A stretch of DNA of 64,000 nt from Sphingomonas sp. 28-63-12 (lineage in GTDB: Bacteria > Pseudomonadota > Alphaproteobacteria > Sphingomonadales > Sphingomonadaceae): contig NCGD01000016.1 in the NCBI GenBank assembly GCA_002281535.1, forward strand, positions 1-64,000, in the 5' to 3' direction. The translations under genes and the position numbers were made by a program. The stretch's first letter is position 1. Each line of letters starts with the position of its first letter. Below are positions 19,263 to 28,689 of the stretch, one piece after another. The notes below the pieces were generated by a model, which worked only from the letters and a program-made list of their open reading frames with translations, searched no databases and was not told where the DNA came from.

Positions 19263-19856
19263 ATGAAGAACATGACGCAAGACGAGGTGCTGGCCGAGTT
19301 TCGGGAGGCTGGGGCGCTGCTCGAAGGGCATTTCATTCTGTCGTCGGGGCTGAGATCACCGGTCTTCCTTCAGAAAATGCGGGTTTTTCAAGATCCTGTG
19401 CGTACCGCGCGCCTTTGCACCGCGCTTGCGGCCAAGATCACTGCCCAATTTGGGCAGGTCGATCTGATCGTGTCGCCAGCGATGGGCGGAATCATCCCGG
19501 GCTATGAGACAGCGCGCGCGATTGGCTGTGACGCGGTGTTCGTCGAACGCGTTGAGGGCGAATTTCAATTGCGGCGAAATTTTGAGATTCCGGCAGGCGC
19601 GCGGGTCGTGATGGTCGAGGATCTGGTCACCACCGGGCTGTCGTCGCGCGAATGCCTGGCGGCGATTCGCCATTATCCGGGCATCCTGCTGGGCGCGGCT
19701 TGCCTGATCGATCGATCGAACGGGACGGCCGATATCGGCGTACCGCTGGTCGCGCTGTGCACGCTCGATATCCCGAGCTATCCCGCCGACGCGTTACCCC
19801 CCGAACTGGCGGGGATCCCGCCGGTCAAACCTGGCAGCCGGGGGCTGGCCGCGTGA
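19263..19856 (+). CDS. pyrE: orotate phosphoribosyltransferase
   Basis: A ~197-residue type I phosphoribosyltransferase for UMP synthesis. The PRPP-binding loop is '[16 protein letters not shown]' and the N-terminal '[18 protein letters not shown]' is typical of alphaproteobacterial PyrE. ATGs at 19263 and 19272 both fit; 'aagga' is better spaced to the second. It starts a tightly packed plus-strand operon running to 25047, with the following gene beginning at a GTG inside its stop. Confidence 0.94.
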   Translation: MKNMTQDEVLAEFREAGALLEGHFILSSGLRSPVFLQKMRVFQDPVRTARLCTALAAKITAQFGQVDLIVSPAMGGIIPGYETARAIGCDAVFVERVEGEFQLRRNFEIPAGARVVMVEDLVTTGLSSRECLAAIRHYPGILLGAACLIDRSNGTADIGVPLVALCTLDIPSYPADALPPELAGIPPVKPGSRGLAA

Positions 19857-20923
19857 GCGCCGCGGTGCGGGTGCTCGTCGGGCTGGCCATTGCCCTGATT
19901 CCGGCAGCCGGTGCTGCTCAGGCGCCGACAAAGCCGATCGTCGACACAGTGTCGATCAAAGACCTTGTCGGCGCCAGCGGGCTGGATCGCGGGGGCGAGG
20001 TGATTGTCAGCAAGGGCGACAATATACTGGTCAAATCGGGCGGGCACCGGCAGGCGCGGCTCTGGCGATGGGCATCAGTAACCAAGCAGGTGATCGCCAC
20101 CTTGGTGCTGCAAGAAGTCGCCGCCGGCCATATCGATCTCGAAAAGCCAGTCGCCGCCTATCTGCCGCAGTTTAAGAGTGCCAATGCCGGCTTGGTGACG
20201 GTGCGGCAGCTGTTGCGCCATCAATCGGGACTCCCCAATCCCGACGACACTGCGGCTACGCCGGAATCGGTGCCCGCTTATGACGCGCCCGATTACAAGG
20301 GCAGCCGTGATCCACTGACCGGCTATTGCGCCGGCCCGGTAAAGCGCGCGTCCGGCGGCAACTGGGAATATAATAACTGCGATTATGTCGTTGCCGGCGC
20401 GCTGCTCGAAGCGGTGACGGGAAAAAGCTGGCAAACTTTGGTCCGCGACCGGATTGCCATGCCGCTTGGGCTCAAGACGCTCGGCACCTTCCCGACCAGA
20501 AAGCGCACGGTAGCGGGCACGGTAGATGGCAAGGCCGAACCGGGATACGACCTGACGGCCTTTGGCGCGTCGGCCGGACTTTATGGGAGCGCCGATGACC
20601 TCCGGAAATTCGATCGCGCGCTGATGACCGGCAAATTGTTGTCCGAGTCCGCGCGGGCGCAACTGTGGGACGGCCAGCCGCAACTCGGGTCGATTGCGCT
20701 GGGGCAATGGGTGTTCGCGGTGCCATTGAAGGGCTGCGCCAAGCCGGTGCGGATCGTCGAGCGGCGCGGCGCGATCGGCGGGGTCGAAGTACGCAACTTC
20801 ATCCTGCCCGATGTCGATGTCGTCGCGATCGTGTTTGTCAATCGCGCCGGTTTCGACTTTGGGGAGGTCTGGCAGGGCAAGGGCTTTAGTTATGACCTGC
20901 TGCGCGCGGCGGCCTGCTCATGA
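19853..20923 (+). CDS. exported serine hydrolase (beta-lactamase/class C family)
   Basis: A 356-residue protein from a GTG overlapping the pyrE stop. It has a signal peptide (cleavage near AGAAQA), the SxxK nucleophile motif in '[12 protein letters not shown]', the Y-x-N motif '[12 protein letters not shown]', and '[13 protein letters not shown]', which are landmarks of the class C beta-lactamase/penicillin-binding fold. Many such proteins are esterases or D-amino peptidases, so antibiotic hydrolysis should not be assumed. Its stop overlaps the pdxJ start by four bases. Confidence 0.88.
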   Translation: MSAAVRVLVGLAIALIPAAGAAQAPTKPIVDTVSIKDLVGASGLDRGGEVIVSKGDNILVKSGGHRQARLWRWASVTKQVIATLVLQEVAAGHIDLEKPVAAYLPQFKSANAGLVTVRQLLRHQSGLPNPDDTAATPESVPAYDAPDYKGSRDPLTGYCAGPVKRASGGNWEYNNCDYVVAGALLEAVTGKSWQTLVRDRIAMPLGLKTLGTFPTRKRTVAGTVDGKAEPGYDLTAFGASAGLYGSADDLRKFDRALMTGKLLSESARAQLWDGQPQLGSIALGQWVFAVPLKGCAKPVRIVERRGAIGGVEVRNFILPDVDVVAIVFVNRAGFDFGEVWQGKGFSYDLLRAAACS

Positions 20924-21648
20924 CCGCGCCGCTGCGCCTTGGCGTCAATATCGATCATGTCGCGACGGTCCGCAACGCGCGCGGGGTCGGCTATCCCGAT
21001 CCAGTGCGCGCCGCGCTGGTCGCGGCGGCGGCGGGTGCCGACGGGATCACCGCGCATCTGCGCGAGGACCGGCGCCATATTACCGATGGCGATATCGCCC
21101 GGTTGATCGCCGAGTTGACGATCCCCCTCAATCTCGAAATGGCAGCAACCGAGGAGATGCTTGGCATTGCCCTTGCTCACCGGCCGCATGCCGCGTGCAT
21201 CGTTCCTGAAAAGCGCGAGGAACGCACCACCGAAGGCGGGCTCGATGCGGCCGGCATGGCCGATCACCTCGCGCCGATGGTCCGCGCGCTGACCCAGGCC
21301 AATATCCGTGTGTCGCTGTTCGTCGAACCCGATCCGCGCCAGATCGACGCCGCGTGCAGGCTTGGCGTGCCGGTGATCGAGCTGCACACCGGCGCCTATG
21401 CCGAACTTGAGGGCGAGGCGCGCACCGCCGAACTGCGGCGGCTGACCGATGCCGCCGCACTGGCCATCAAGAACGGGATCGAAGTCCATGCCGGCCATGG
21501 CCTGACGCTGGCCAATGTCGCGCCGATCGCCGCGATCCCGCAGCTGCGCGAACTCAACATCGGCCATGCGCTGATCGCCGATGCTATCTTCATGGGGCTG
21601 GGTGATACCGTGCGCGCCATGCGCGCGGCGATGGACTCGGCACGGTGA
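20920..21648 (+). CDS. pdxJ: pyridoxine 5'-phosphate synthase
   Basis: A 242-residue TIM-barrel enzyme joining 3-amino-2-oxopropyl phosphate and deoxyxylulose 5-phosphate to give pyridoxine 5'-phosphate. '[16 protein letters not shown]' at the N-terminus, '[16 protein letters not shown]', '[15 protein letters not shown]' and '[13 protein letters not shown]' are the classical PdxJ blocks. It overlaps both neighbours by four bases; the pdxJ-acpS-lepB order is common in alphaproteobacteria. Confidence 0.97.
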   Translation: MTAPLRLGVNIDHVATVRNARGVGYPDPVRAALVAAAAGADGITAHLREDRRHITDGDIARLIAELTIPLNLEMAATEEMLGIALAHRPHAACIVPEKREERTTEGGLDAAGMADHLAPMVRALTQANIRVSLFVEPDPRQIDAACRLGVPVIELHTGAYAELEGEARTAELRRLTDAAALAIKNGIEVHAGHGLTLANVAPIAAIPQLRELNIGHALIADAIFMGLGDTVRAMRAAMDSAR

Positions 21649-21965
21649 CACCCGGGCGGCCCGGACCGCGCCCGTCGATGGCACTGCCGGTCCGGTTGCT
21701 CGTCCTGCTGCAATTGCTGTTATGTGCCACGATTGCGTTCAGCCCGCTGATCGTCGCGCTCGCGGTGAAGCCCGATTTATCGACCGCGACGATCATCGAT
21801 GTGCTGGCCGAACGGGTCTCGACCGCGCTGGTCGTCAGCATCGGCTTGATCGGCGTCGGCCTGCTGGGCTGGGCGCGTTACGGGCCGACGACATTTATTT
21901 GCGTGATGATCTTCTTCTGCCCAACCTTCGCCGCCTTGTATCTTGCCGCATTGGGGTTCCGATGA
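21645..21965 (+). CDS. small membrane protein between pdxJ and acpS
   Basis: A 106-residue protein with two to three hydrophobic segments ('[20 protein letters not shown]' region, '[17 protein letters not shown]', '[17 protein letters not shown]'). It begins at a GTG within the pdxJ stop, or at an ATG at 21678, and its stop overlaps the acpS start. No family recognised. The tight coupling makes it a real gene. Confidence 0.75.
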   Translation: MTPGRPGPRPSMALPVRLLVLLQLLLCATIAFSPLIVALAVKPDLSTATIIDVLAERVSTALVVSIGLIGVGLLGWARYGPTTFICVMIFFCPTFAALYLAALGFR

Positions 21966-22396
21966 TCATCGGTCTCGGTTCCGATCTGTGCAATATCGAG
22001 CGGATCCAGGCGTCGCTCGATCGCTTCGGCGCGCGCTTTGAGCAGCGGGTGTTTACCGAGGTGGAGCAAGCCAAGGCTGCTCAGCGTCCGTTCACCCGCG
22101 CCGGCACATATGCGAAGCGTTTTGCCGCTAAAGAGGCTTTTTCGAAGGCGGTGGGAACGGGATTTAAACGCGGGGTGTTTATGAAGGATATCGGCGTGGT
22201 CAACGCCCGCAGCGGCGCGCCGACATTGGCGCTGACGGGCGGCGCCAAGGCAAGGCTTGACGCGATGGTACCTGAAGGCCACCTCGCGCGGATACATTTG
22301 ACGCTGACCGACGATCATCCCTGGGCACAGGCATTTGTGATCATTGAGGCGATCAGGGCGGATTATGGCACAAGGGACGATCAGAATGCCGGGTGA
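21962..22396 (+). CDS. acpS: holo-[acyl-carrier-protein] synthase
   Basis: A 144-residue 4'-phosphopantetheinyl transferase. '[15 protein letters not shown]' with the magnesium aspartate and '[18 protein letters not shown]' with the catalytic glutamate and lysine are definitive for AcpS. It activates acyl carrier protein for lipid synthesis. Start overlaps the previous stop; the 3' end overlaps lepB by about eleven bases. Confidence 0.96.
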   Translation: MIIGLGSDLCNIERIQASLDRFGARFEQRVFTEVEQAKAAQRPFTRAGTYAKRFAAKEAFSKAVGTGFKRGVFMKDIGVVNARSGAPTLALTGGAKARLDAMVPEGHLARIHLTLTDDHPWAQAFVIIEAIRADYGTRDDQNAG

Positions 22397-23309
22397 CGAA
22401 TTGACGATGGACGGCGCAAGCCCGGCGGAGGCCGCGCCGATCGCCGCCGCCCGGCAGGGTACCGACTGGCTGGGCGAGGCACGCGGGATCGTCTGGCTGG
22501 TGCTGGCGGTGCTGGGCTTTCACAGCTTCGTCGCCAAGCCTTTCTACATCCCGTCTGAATCGATGCTGCCGGGGTTGCTGATCGGCGATCGGCTGGTGGT
22601 GACCAAATACCCTTATGGCTATTCCTTCGTGTCGCCGACCTTTCACCTGTTGCCGTTCATCCCTGGCCGCCTGTTCGGTCGCCTGCCCGAACGGGGCGAT
22701 GTCGTGATCGTGACACCGCCGGGATCGACCGAGGATTATATCAAGCGGGTGATCGGCCTGCCGGGCGATACGCTTGAAGTGCGCGGCGGGGTGGTGATCC
22801 TAAACGGCGTGCCCGTGAAACGCGGGCCGCTTCACGAAAAGCTGATCCCCGTCGATGCCAATGCGACCTGTACCGATTATTCGGGCGCGCTGCGCGCCGG
22901 GCCGGATGGTGTGTTTACCTGCCATTTGCCGATCGTGACCGAAACGCTGCCCAATGGCCGCAGCTTCGATACGGTGGAGCTCGGTTATAGCCCGGGCGAC
23001 AATTATCCGGCTGTGAAGATTCCCGCCAACCATGTCTTCTTGATGGGCGACAACCGCGATCGCAGCGCCGACAGCCGCTTCGCCCTGGGTGAACCCGACA
23101 AGGGCCTGGGTGGGCCAGTGCCGTGGGAATATCTGGGTGGCCGCGCCGAGTTCATCACCTTTTCAGTCGATGGCAGCAGCAGCTGGAACCCGATCAGCTG
23201 GTTTACGGCATTTCGCAGCGGCCGGGCGGGAACGTCGCTGCATGCGCTGCAAGCGCCGGTACCGGCGCCAATACCTGAGCCAGTTCCAGCGCCCGCCAAG
23301 GCGCCATGA
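22386..23309 (+). CDS. lepB: signal peptidase I
   Basis: A 307-residue inner-membrane peptidase with one N-terminal helix. The catalytic serine is in '[13 protein letters not shown]' and the general-base lysine in '[12 protein letters not shown]'; box E '[12 protein letters not shown]' is present. The ATG at 22386 has the RBS 'aaggga' nine bases before; ATGs at 22365 and 22407 are alternatives. The C-terminal ~20 residues are Pro/Ala-rich. It overlaps the next gene by four bases. Confidence 0.95.
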   Translation: MPGDELTMDGASPAEAAPIAAARQGTDWLGEARGIVWLVLAVLGFHSFVAKPFYIPSESMLPGLLIGDRLVVTKYPYGYSFVSPTFHLLPFIPGRLFGRLPERGDVVIVTPPGSTEDYIKRVIGLPGDTLEVRGGVVILNGVPVKRGPLHEKLIPVDANATCTDYSGALRAGPDGVFTCHLPIVTETLPNGRSFDTVELGYSPGDNYPAVKIPANHVFLMGDNRDRSADSRFALGEPDKGLGGPVPWEYLGGRAEFITFSVDGSSSWNPISWFTAFRSGRAGTSLHALQAPVPAPIPEPVPAPAKAP

Positions 23310-24403
23310 GCGAGCGGCGCGTTGATATTGTTGCCGGTCCGGCGCCGAACGAATTCAGCGATCCGCTCGTCCGCAGTGAGCTCAAGCGTGCTGCGGTATG
23401 GCTAGGCCTGGCGGCGGCGATCGCGCTGGTCGTGCTGCTGATCCAGCCGCTGCTGATCATCTTTGGCGGGCTGGTTTTTGCCTCGATGCTGGATGGCGGC
23501 GTGCGCCTGCTGGGGCGGGTGTTGCCGATCGGCCGTGGCTGGCGCCTCGCCATCGTGATGCTGCTGGGCATCGCCTTCCTGGCCGGCACTGTCTATCTGA
23601 CCGGGGTTCAGGTCGCAGATCAGTTTGCGCAGTTGCGCACGACGCTTGATGTCCAGGCGGGACGGCTGATTGCCTGGGCAGCCGACCATGGCATGATCCT
23701 GGGGCGCGCCGATGTGAACGGGCTGGTGCAACAGGCACTTGGCTCCTTCGGTCGGCTGACGTCGTGGATCGGTACCGCGGTCGGGGCGGTCGCCAGCATG
23801 ATCATGGTCGCCGTCATCGGCCTGTTCGTCGCGATCGAACCGCGGCTCTATGAGCGCGGGCTGCAATGGATGGTGCCGCAGGACATGCGCGGCGAATTCG
23901 CGATCACGATCGGCCGGATGGCTTATACGCTGCGGCGCCTGCTCGCGGGGCGGTTGCTGGGCATGGCCTTTGAGGGTGTGCTGATCTGGCTGGCGCTAAC
24001 GCTGGGTGGCGTACCGATGGCGCTGGTGCTGGGGATCATCGCCGGCATTCTGGCCTTCATCCCCAATGTCGGCGCGATATTGACCGGCATATTGATGGTC
24101 GCAGTTGGGTTCAGTGCGGGGACGCATGAGGGGGTGTGGGCGATCGCCACCTATTTCATCGTCCAGAATTTCGATGGCTATGTCGTCATCCCGATGGTCG
24201 CCAAGCGGACGGTGGATATGCCACCGGCGCTCACCCTGTCATCGCAGATTCTGGCGAGCACCCTGTTTGGCGTGATCGGCCTGGCGCTGGCCGACCCGAT
24301 GGTCGCGATGATCAAGGTCGCGCTCGAACGCGGATCGGAGCGGCGGGTCGATGAGGATGCCGGTGATGAAACTGGCGACGACGCGGCGAGCACATTGCCA
24401 TGA
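23306..24403 (+). CDS. AI-2E family transporter
   Basis: A 365-residue protein with seven to eight helices and the AI-2E (UPF0118) pattern: two N-terminal helices ('LLIIFGGLVFASML'), a central amphipathic domain, and the C-terminal 'ALVLGIIAGILAFIPNVGAIL' and 'VVIPMVAKRTVDMPPALTL'. The family includes autoinducer-2 exporters and Na+/H+ antiporters; the substrate is open. Coupled to lepB and the next gene by four-base overlaps. Confidence 0.9.
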   Translation: MSERRVDIVAGPAPNEFSDPLVRSELKRAAVWLGLAAAIALVVLLIQPLLIIFGGLVFASMLDGGVRLLGRVLPIGRGWRLAIVMLLGIAFLAGTVYLTGVQVADQFAQLRTTLDVQAGRLIAWAADHGMILGRADVNGLVQQALGSFGRLTSWIGTAVGAVASMIMVAVIGLFVAIEPRLYERGLQWMVPQDMRGEFAITIGRMAYTLRRLLAGRLLGMAFEGVLIWLALTLGGVPMALVLGIIAGILAFIPNVGAILTGILMVAVGFSAGTHEGVWAIATYFIVQNFDGYVVIPMVAKRTVDMPPALTLSSQILASTLFGVIGLALADPMVAMIKVALERGSERRVDEDAGDETGDDAASTLP

Positions 24404-25047
24404 CGGCGACCCTGTTCGACTATCACCGGTCGTCTGCCAGCTATCGGGTTCGGATCGCGCTCAATCTGAAAGGCATTGCCTGGACGCGCGTACCGGTCAA
24501 TTTGCTCGAAAACGAACAACAAAGCGCCGCCCATCTCGCGCGCAACCCGCAAGGTCAGGTGCCGGCGCTGGAGATTGACGGTTTCATCCTGATCCAGAGC
24601 CTGGCGATCATCGACTATCTCGATGTCACGCGCCCTGCGGCGCCGCAGCTGCTGCCGCGCGATCCAGTGGCAAGGGCGCAAGTGATGGCGCAGGCGCTGG
24701 TGATCGCGGCCGACACCCATCCGATCGGTAATTTGCGCTTCATTCGTCAGCTCGGCGAGCAATTCGGCGCCGACGAGGCCGCGAAAAATGTGTGGCGACG
24801 GCATGGTATGGCGCTCGGCTTGCAGGCATTGGAGGCAATGGTCTCGGCGGCGGAGCTGCCTGACAACGGCCCGTTCCTTGGCGGTGCATCGCCCAATCTG
24901 GCCGATATCTGTCTGGTGCCACAGTTCTATAACGCCCGGCGCTTCGATTTGCCGCTCAATGCCTATCCGCGGCTGGTGCGCGCCGACGCAGCAGCGGCGG
25001 CTTTGCCGGCTTTTGCCGAGGCCCATCCCGATCGGTTGACCGCTTAA
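24400..25047 (+). CDS. maiA: maleylacetoacetate isomerase (zeta-class GST)
   Basis: A 215-residue glutathione transferase. The zeta-class glutathione site 'YHRSSASYRVRIALNLKG' (SSxSxRVRIAL) is clear and 'NPQGQVPALEIDG' and 'QSLAIIDYLD' follow. The family isomerises maleylacetoacetate or maleylpyruvate. No homogentisate or gentisate dioxygenase gene is near, so its pathway partner is elsewhere. It is the last gene of the packed pyrE-led run; 59 bases precede the next gene. Confidence 0.9.
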   Translation: MTATLFDYHRSSASYRVRIALNLKGIAWTRVPVNLLENEQQSAAHLARNPQGQVPALEIDGFILIQSLAIIDYLDVTRPAAPQLLPRDPVARAQVMAQALVIAADTHPIGNLRFIRQLGEQFGADEAAKNVWRRHGMALGLQALEAMVSAAELPDNGPFLGGASPNLADICLVPQFYNARRFDLPLNAYPRLVRADAAAAALPAFAEAHPDRLTA

Positions 25048-25106
25048 ACGGCCAGCCTGCCGCGATTGCGCCGTTTTGCGGCGTTAGGGCGCCGGGTGAA
25101 GGAACG

Positions 25107-26039
25107 GTGATTTCGATGCAGCTCCCCGATGGCGAAGTGCCTTCGCCGCCGCCAGGCGAGCCTGTGGCCGTCAGCCTGCGTGCGTTATGGCGGCGCCACT
25201 GGCCGACGATCCTCGGCGTGGCGATCACGATCGCGATGGTCGCCGGGCTGGCGCGTGGCCTCGCCGGATCGGGGCTGGCCGGCTTGCGCGAAGCGGTGCC
25301 CGCCAGCCCGCTCTTCTATCTGAGCTTTGCTTTGCTCTATGTGGCGCTCCCGCTCGGCGATTTCGTTATCTTCCGCCAATTGTGGCATATTCCGGTCGCT
25401 GGCTTTGTCGCCCTGCTCAAAAAGCGGATCGCGAATGACGTGGTGGTGGGCTATGCCGGGGAGGCCTATTTTTACAGCTGGGCGGTCGCCCGGGCGCGCC
25501 TGGTTTCGGCGCCCTTTGGCGCGGTCAAGGATGTCAGCATCCTGTCGGCGCTAGCCGGCAATGGCATGACCCTGACGATGACAGTGCTGGCCCTGTTCTT
25601 GGGGCAAACATTGCTGCGCCCCGCAGATTTCAGCGCTTTGGCCTGGTCGACATTGTTGGTTGTCGGGATATCGCTGCCGTTCCTGATTTTCTCGCGTCGG
25701 GTGTTCAGCCTGCCGCGCGCGGCGCTGTCGCGGATTTTTCTGGTCCATTGCCTGCGGCTGATCGCCGACACCGTGTTGCTTGCGCTGGCATGGCATGTCG
25801 CGCTGCCCCAAGTGGCGATCGGTACGTGGCTGTTGCTGGTCGCGGGCCGCCTGCTGGTGTCGCGGCTGCCGTTCGTGCCGAACAAAGACCTTCTTTTCGC
25901 CAATTTTGCGATCACCTTGGTGGGGCATAGCGACGGCCTGTCGGCACTTGTAGCGGTGACGGCAGCGCTCACGCTGCTGGTTCATGCTGCTTTGATCGTC
26001 GTGTTCGGCCTGTTTTCGCTGTTTAGGAATCGCGTATGA
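25107..26039 (+). CDS. multi-pass membrane protein of unknown function
   Basis: A 310-residue protein with about eight hydrophobic helices after a Pro-rich cytoplasmic N-terminus. The layout and the amphipathic 'LKKRIANDVVVGYAGEAYFY' loop recall the membrane domain of lysylphosphatidylglycerol synthase/flippase-like proteins, but the match is weak. GTG at 25107 has a good RBS (gaagga); ATG at 25116 is the alternative. The stop overlaps the start of the DUF2141 gene by four bases, so the two are likely partners. Confidence 0.75.
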   Translation: MISMQLPDGEVPSPPPGEPVAVSLRALWRRHWPTILGVAITIAMVAGLARGLAGSGLAGLREAVPASPLFYLSFALLYVALPLGDFVIFRQLWHIPVAGFVALLKKRIANDVVVGYAGEAYFYSWAVARARLVSAPFGAVKDVSILSALAGNGMTLTMTVLALFLGQTLLRPADFSALAWSTLLVVGISLPFLIFSRRVFSLPRAALSRIFLVHCLRLIADTVLLALAWHVALPQVAIGTWLLLVAGRLLVSRLPFVPNKDLLFANFAITLVGHSDGLSALVAVTAALTLLVHAALIVVFGLFSLFRNRV

Positions 26040-26566
26040 CTTATCGCTCTTTGTGGTTGGCACTGGCCGCCGCTGCTGTCTTGGTTGCTCCAGTCGCCAA
26101 CGCGCGGGCGGGCGGCCAGGATGCCGCCGCTTGCGATGGCGGGGCTGGCCCCGCCATCGAGGCCAAGATTGTCGGGCTCAAGGATCGCACTGGTCGCATG
26201 AAGCTTGAGCTGTTTCCGGCGACCGAAGCCGATTTCCTGACCGACGACACGATATTGCTCGCCGCCGGCAAGGTGTTTCGGCGCGTATGGGCACCGGTGC
26301 CCCAGAGCGGCCCCGTGCTCATGTGCATCAAGGTCCCCAAGCCCGGCCGTTATGCGTTGTTCTTTACCCATGATCGCGACGGCAAGAACAAGTTCAATTT
26401 CTGGCGCGACGGCGGCGGCGTGCCGAGCAACGTACGGATCGGGGCGGCCAAGCCCAAGCTGGCGACGGCGACGATTGATGTCGGTGAGGGCGTGACGGTC
26501 ACCACGATCAAGGCGCAATATCTGCGCGGGCTGAGCGGATTGGGGCCGCTCAATACGAGCGAGTAG
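26036..26566 (+). CDS. exported DUF2141 protein
   Basis: A 176-residue secreted protein: signal peptide (cleavage near ANARA), then a beta-rich domain with 'RYALFFTHDRDGKNKFNF', the D-x-D/N-x-K-x-D like loop typical of DUF2141. Members are often made with carotenoid or membrane-lipid genes but the role is unknown. It is coupled to the preceding membrane protein by overlap. The gene stands 94 bases before the phosphatase. Confidence 0.85.
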   Translation: MTYRSLWLALAAAAVLVAPVANARAGGQDAAACDGGAGPAIEAKIVGLKDRTGRMKLELFPATEADFLTDDTILLAAGKVFRRVWAPVPQSGPVLMCIKVPKPGRYALFFTHDRDGKNKFNFWRDGGGVPSNVRIGAAKPKLATATIDVGEGVTVTTIKAQYLRGLSGLGPLNTSE

Positions 26567-26659
26567 CCCGCCCGCCGCATGCGGGCTTGCCTCTTCCTGT
26601 CACATATCGTCCATATCGGCGGTGCAAGGGCGTGTCGCAGCGCCAAGGGGAGAGACAGC

Positions 26660-28288
26660 ATGGCCATCCGAATCGATCGTCGTTCGTTCATCGTCACCGG
26701 TTCGATCGGGCTGGGCGCCTTTTCAATTCCCGGCTTTGCACAGACTGCCAATGTTTCAGGCGCGCGGGGCTTTACCCATTCGGTCGCCAGCGGCGAGCCC
26801 AGCGCCGATTCGGTGCTGCTCTGGACGCGCTATGTGCCGGCCGATGACGCGCCGGTCCATCTCCGGGCGGAAATCGCCGAAACAGCCGATTTCGCCCGCG
26901 TGGTCTCGGGTGGGGCGCAGATCAGTGGTCCGTGGCGTGACTATACCGCCAAGATCACGGTGGCGGGACTCAAGCCGGGCACTCGCTATTATTTCCGCTT
27001 TGTCGCGCCCGATGGCAGTTTGTCGCCCGTCGGCCGGACCAAGACGTTGCCCGCCGGCCTCGCCTCTTCGTTCAGGGCGGCGGTTTTTTCCTGCTCGAAC
27101 ATGCCGTTTGGCTATTTCAACGCCTATGCGCACGCGGCGCTCCGCGACGATATCGACCTTGCCATCCATCTTGGCGATTATTTCTATGAATATCAGACCG
27201 GCGACTATCCCGCGCTGAAGGACGCCGTTGCCAGCCGCCAGCCGCTGCCGGCCAACGAGATCATCCACCTCGCCGATTACCGGCTACGCTATGCAAGCTA
27301 TCGCAGCGATGCCGATCTGCAGAAACTCCACAGCTTGGTGCCGATGATCGTCCAGTGGGACGATCATGAATCGGCCAATGACAGCTGGGAGGGTGGCGCC
27401 CAGAACCACCAGCCCGCCACCGAAGGCGAGTGGAGCAGCCGCCGCGCCGCCGCGTTGCAGGCCTATCGCGAATGGATGCCGGTGTCGGACGAGCCCTGGA
27501 AGGCCTATGAGATCGGCACGCTCGCGACCTTGTTCCGCACCGAAACCCGCGTGATCGCCCGCACCAAGCAGCCCGAACTCGCACCGTTGTTGTTCAAGCC
27601 CGATCCGGCCAAGGCACTGCTCGAATTCCGCAATGGCAGTTGGCAGGATCCGGCGGCGACGATGATGGGATCGCAGCAGGAGGATTGGCTGGCGCATACC
27701 ATGCGCGCCTCGGTCAAGGGCGGCACCAAATGGCAGGTGGTCGGCTTCGGCACGATCATGGGCAATACCCAGACGCCACTTGGCGCCCCCGGCTGGCTTT
27801 CGCCCGATGCGGATCCACGCGCCAAGGCCTATATGATGGCCGGTGTCGCGGCCACCAAAGCGGGGCTGCCGTTCAATTTCGACAGCTGGGGCGGCTATCC
27901 GGCGGCGCGCAAGCGTTTCCTGACATCGGCTCAGGGGATGGGCGCAAACCTGATCGTCATCTCGGGCGATAGCCACAATGCCTGGGCCTATGATCTCGGG
28001 CAGGACGGCAAGCCGGCGGGGGTCGAATTTGCCGGCCAGGGCGTCACCTCGCCGGGCTTCGAAAGTGCAATTGGCATCGATCCCAAAATCGTCGCCAGGG
28101 CGCTGGTCGAGGCGAACCCCGAGCTGAAATGGTGCGATACCAGCCGACGCGGCTATATGGCGATGACGATCACACCGACCAGGGTACGCAACGATTGGAT
28201 ATTCGTCGATACGATCAAGGCGCCCTCTGCGGCAGCGAGCGTGGGGCATAGTGCGACCGTGCTGCGTGGCCGCAATGTGATGGGGTGA
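26660..28288 (+). CDS. PhoD-type alkaline phosphatase, Tat-exported
   Basis: A 542-residue protein starting at 26660 after the RBS 'aagggg'. The N-terminus has the twin-arginine pattern RRSFIVTG with a hydrophobic stretch ending near FAQT, and an N-terminal fibronectin-like domain ('LLWTRYV...GTRYYFRF'). The metal-binding core follows: 'LAIHLGDYFYEY', 'PMIVQWDDHESANDS' and 'LIVISGDSHNAWAY'. These are the PhoD family residues for calcium/iron binding. It releases phosphate from phosphodiesters or monoesters in the periplasm. No PHO box was identified upstream. Confidence 0.92.
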   Translation: MAIRIDRRSFIVTGSIGLGAFSIPGFAQTANVSGARGFTHSVASGEPSADSVLLWTRYVPADDAPVHLRAEIAETADFARVVSGGAQISGPWRDYTAKITVAGLKPGTRYYFRFVAPDGSLSPVGRTKTLPAGLASSFRAAVFSCSNMPFGYFNAYAHAALRDDIDLAIHLGDYFYEYQTGDYPALKDAVASRQPLPANEIIHLADYRLRYASYRSDADLQKLHSLVPMIVQWDDHESANDSWEGGAQNHQPATEGEWSSRRAAALQAYREWMPVSDEPWKAYEIGTLATLFRTETRVIARTKQPELAPLLFKPDPAKALLEFRNGSWQDPAATMMGSQQEDWLAHTMRASVKGGTKWQVVGFGTIMGNTQTPLGAPGWLSPDADPRAKAYMMAGVAATKAGLPFNFDSWGGYPAARKRFLTSAQGMGANLIVISGDSHNAWAYDLGQDGKPAGVEFAGQGVTSPGFESAIGIDPKIVARALVEANPELKWCDTSRRGYMAMTITPTRVRNDWIFVDTIKAPSAAASVGHSATVLRGRNVMG

Positions 28289-28689
28289 GAGGTTCGGCCC
28301 AGGCCGATGGTCTCGGCCGGGCGCTGCTTGGTCAGGTCGGTTTGGCGGTATCCAATGCTGATGTCTGTATTCGGCTAGCCTGAGTGATCTGGCCCCGGGC
28401 GTGTGTGCCTTGAACGCAGCCTAGGGGCGAGAGCGCGGCTCGATTGTCGATTGGTTTTGCCAATCATCACATTTTCTTCGCGCAGATCGACAATCGGTCG
28501 CGCCGGCTTGGTCAGCCTCGGCGCTGCACTTCCGTTCAGCTTTCGGCGGTTTTTTGCTCCATTTGCTTGGACAAAGTGCGGGCTGCGCTGGCAACGCTTT
28601 ACCTTTGCTTATGATCACGCCGAATTTCGAAAGTGCGTTGGTGGCCAACCGGTATAAGGCGCACACTTAATAAAAAACATGGGGGATGG
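28289..28689. other. 400-base intergenic region upstream of the TonB receptor
   Basis: Apart from the hairpin at its left end, this stretch holds no supported gene. It is less GC-rich near its right end ('cacttaataaaaaacatgggg'), where the promoter and leader of the TonB-dependent receptor should lie. A TATAAG at ~28653 could be a -10 element, but no matching -35 was convincing. Confidence 0.45.
28297..28322. terminator. possible weak terminator hairpin after the PhoD gene
   Basis: GCCC-A-GGCCGA (28297-28307) pairs with TCGGCCGGGC (28313-28322) apart from one bulged A, nine bases after the phosphatase stop. It lacks a T run, so it may end transcription only with Rho or serve as a 3' stabiliser. 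Confidence 0.4.
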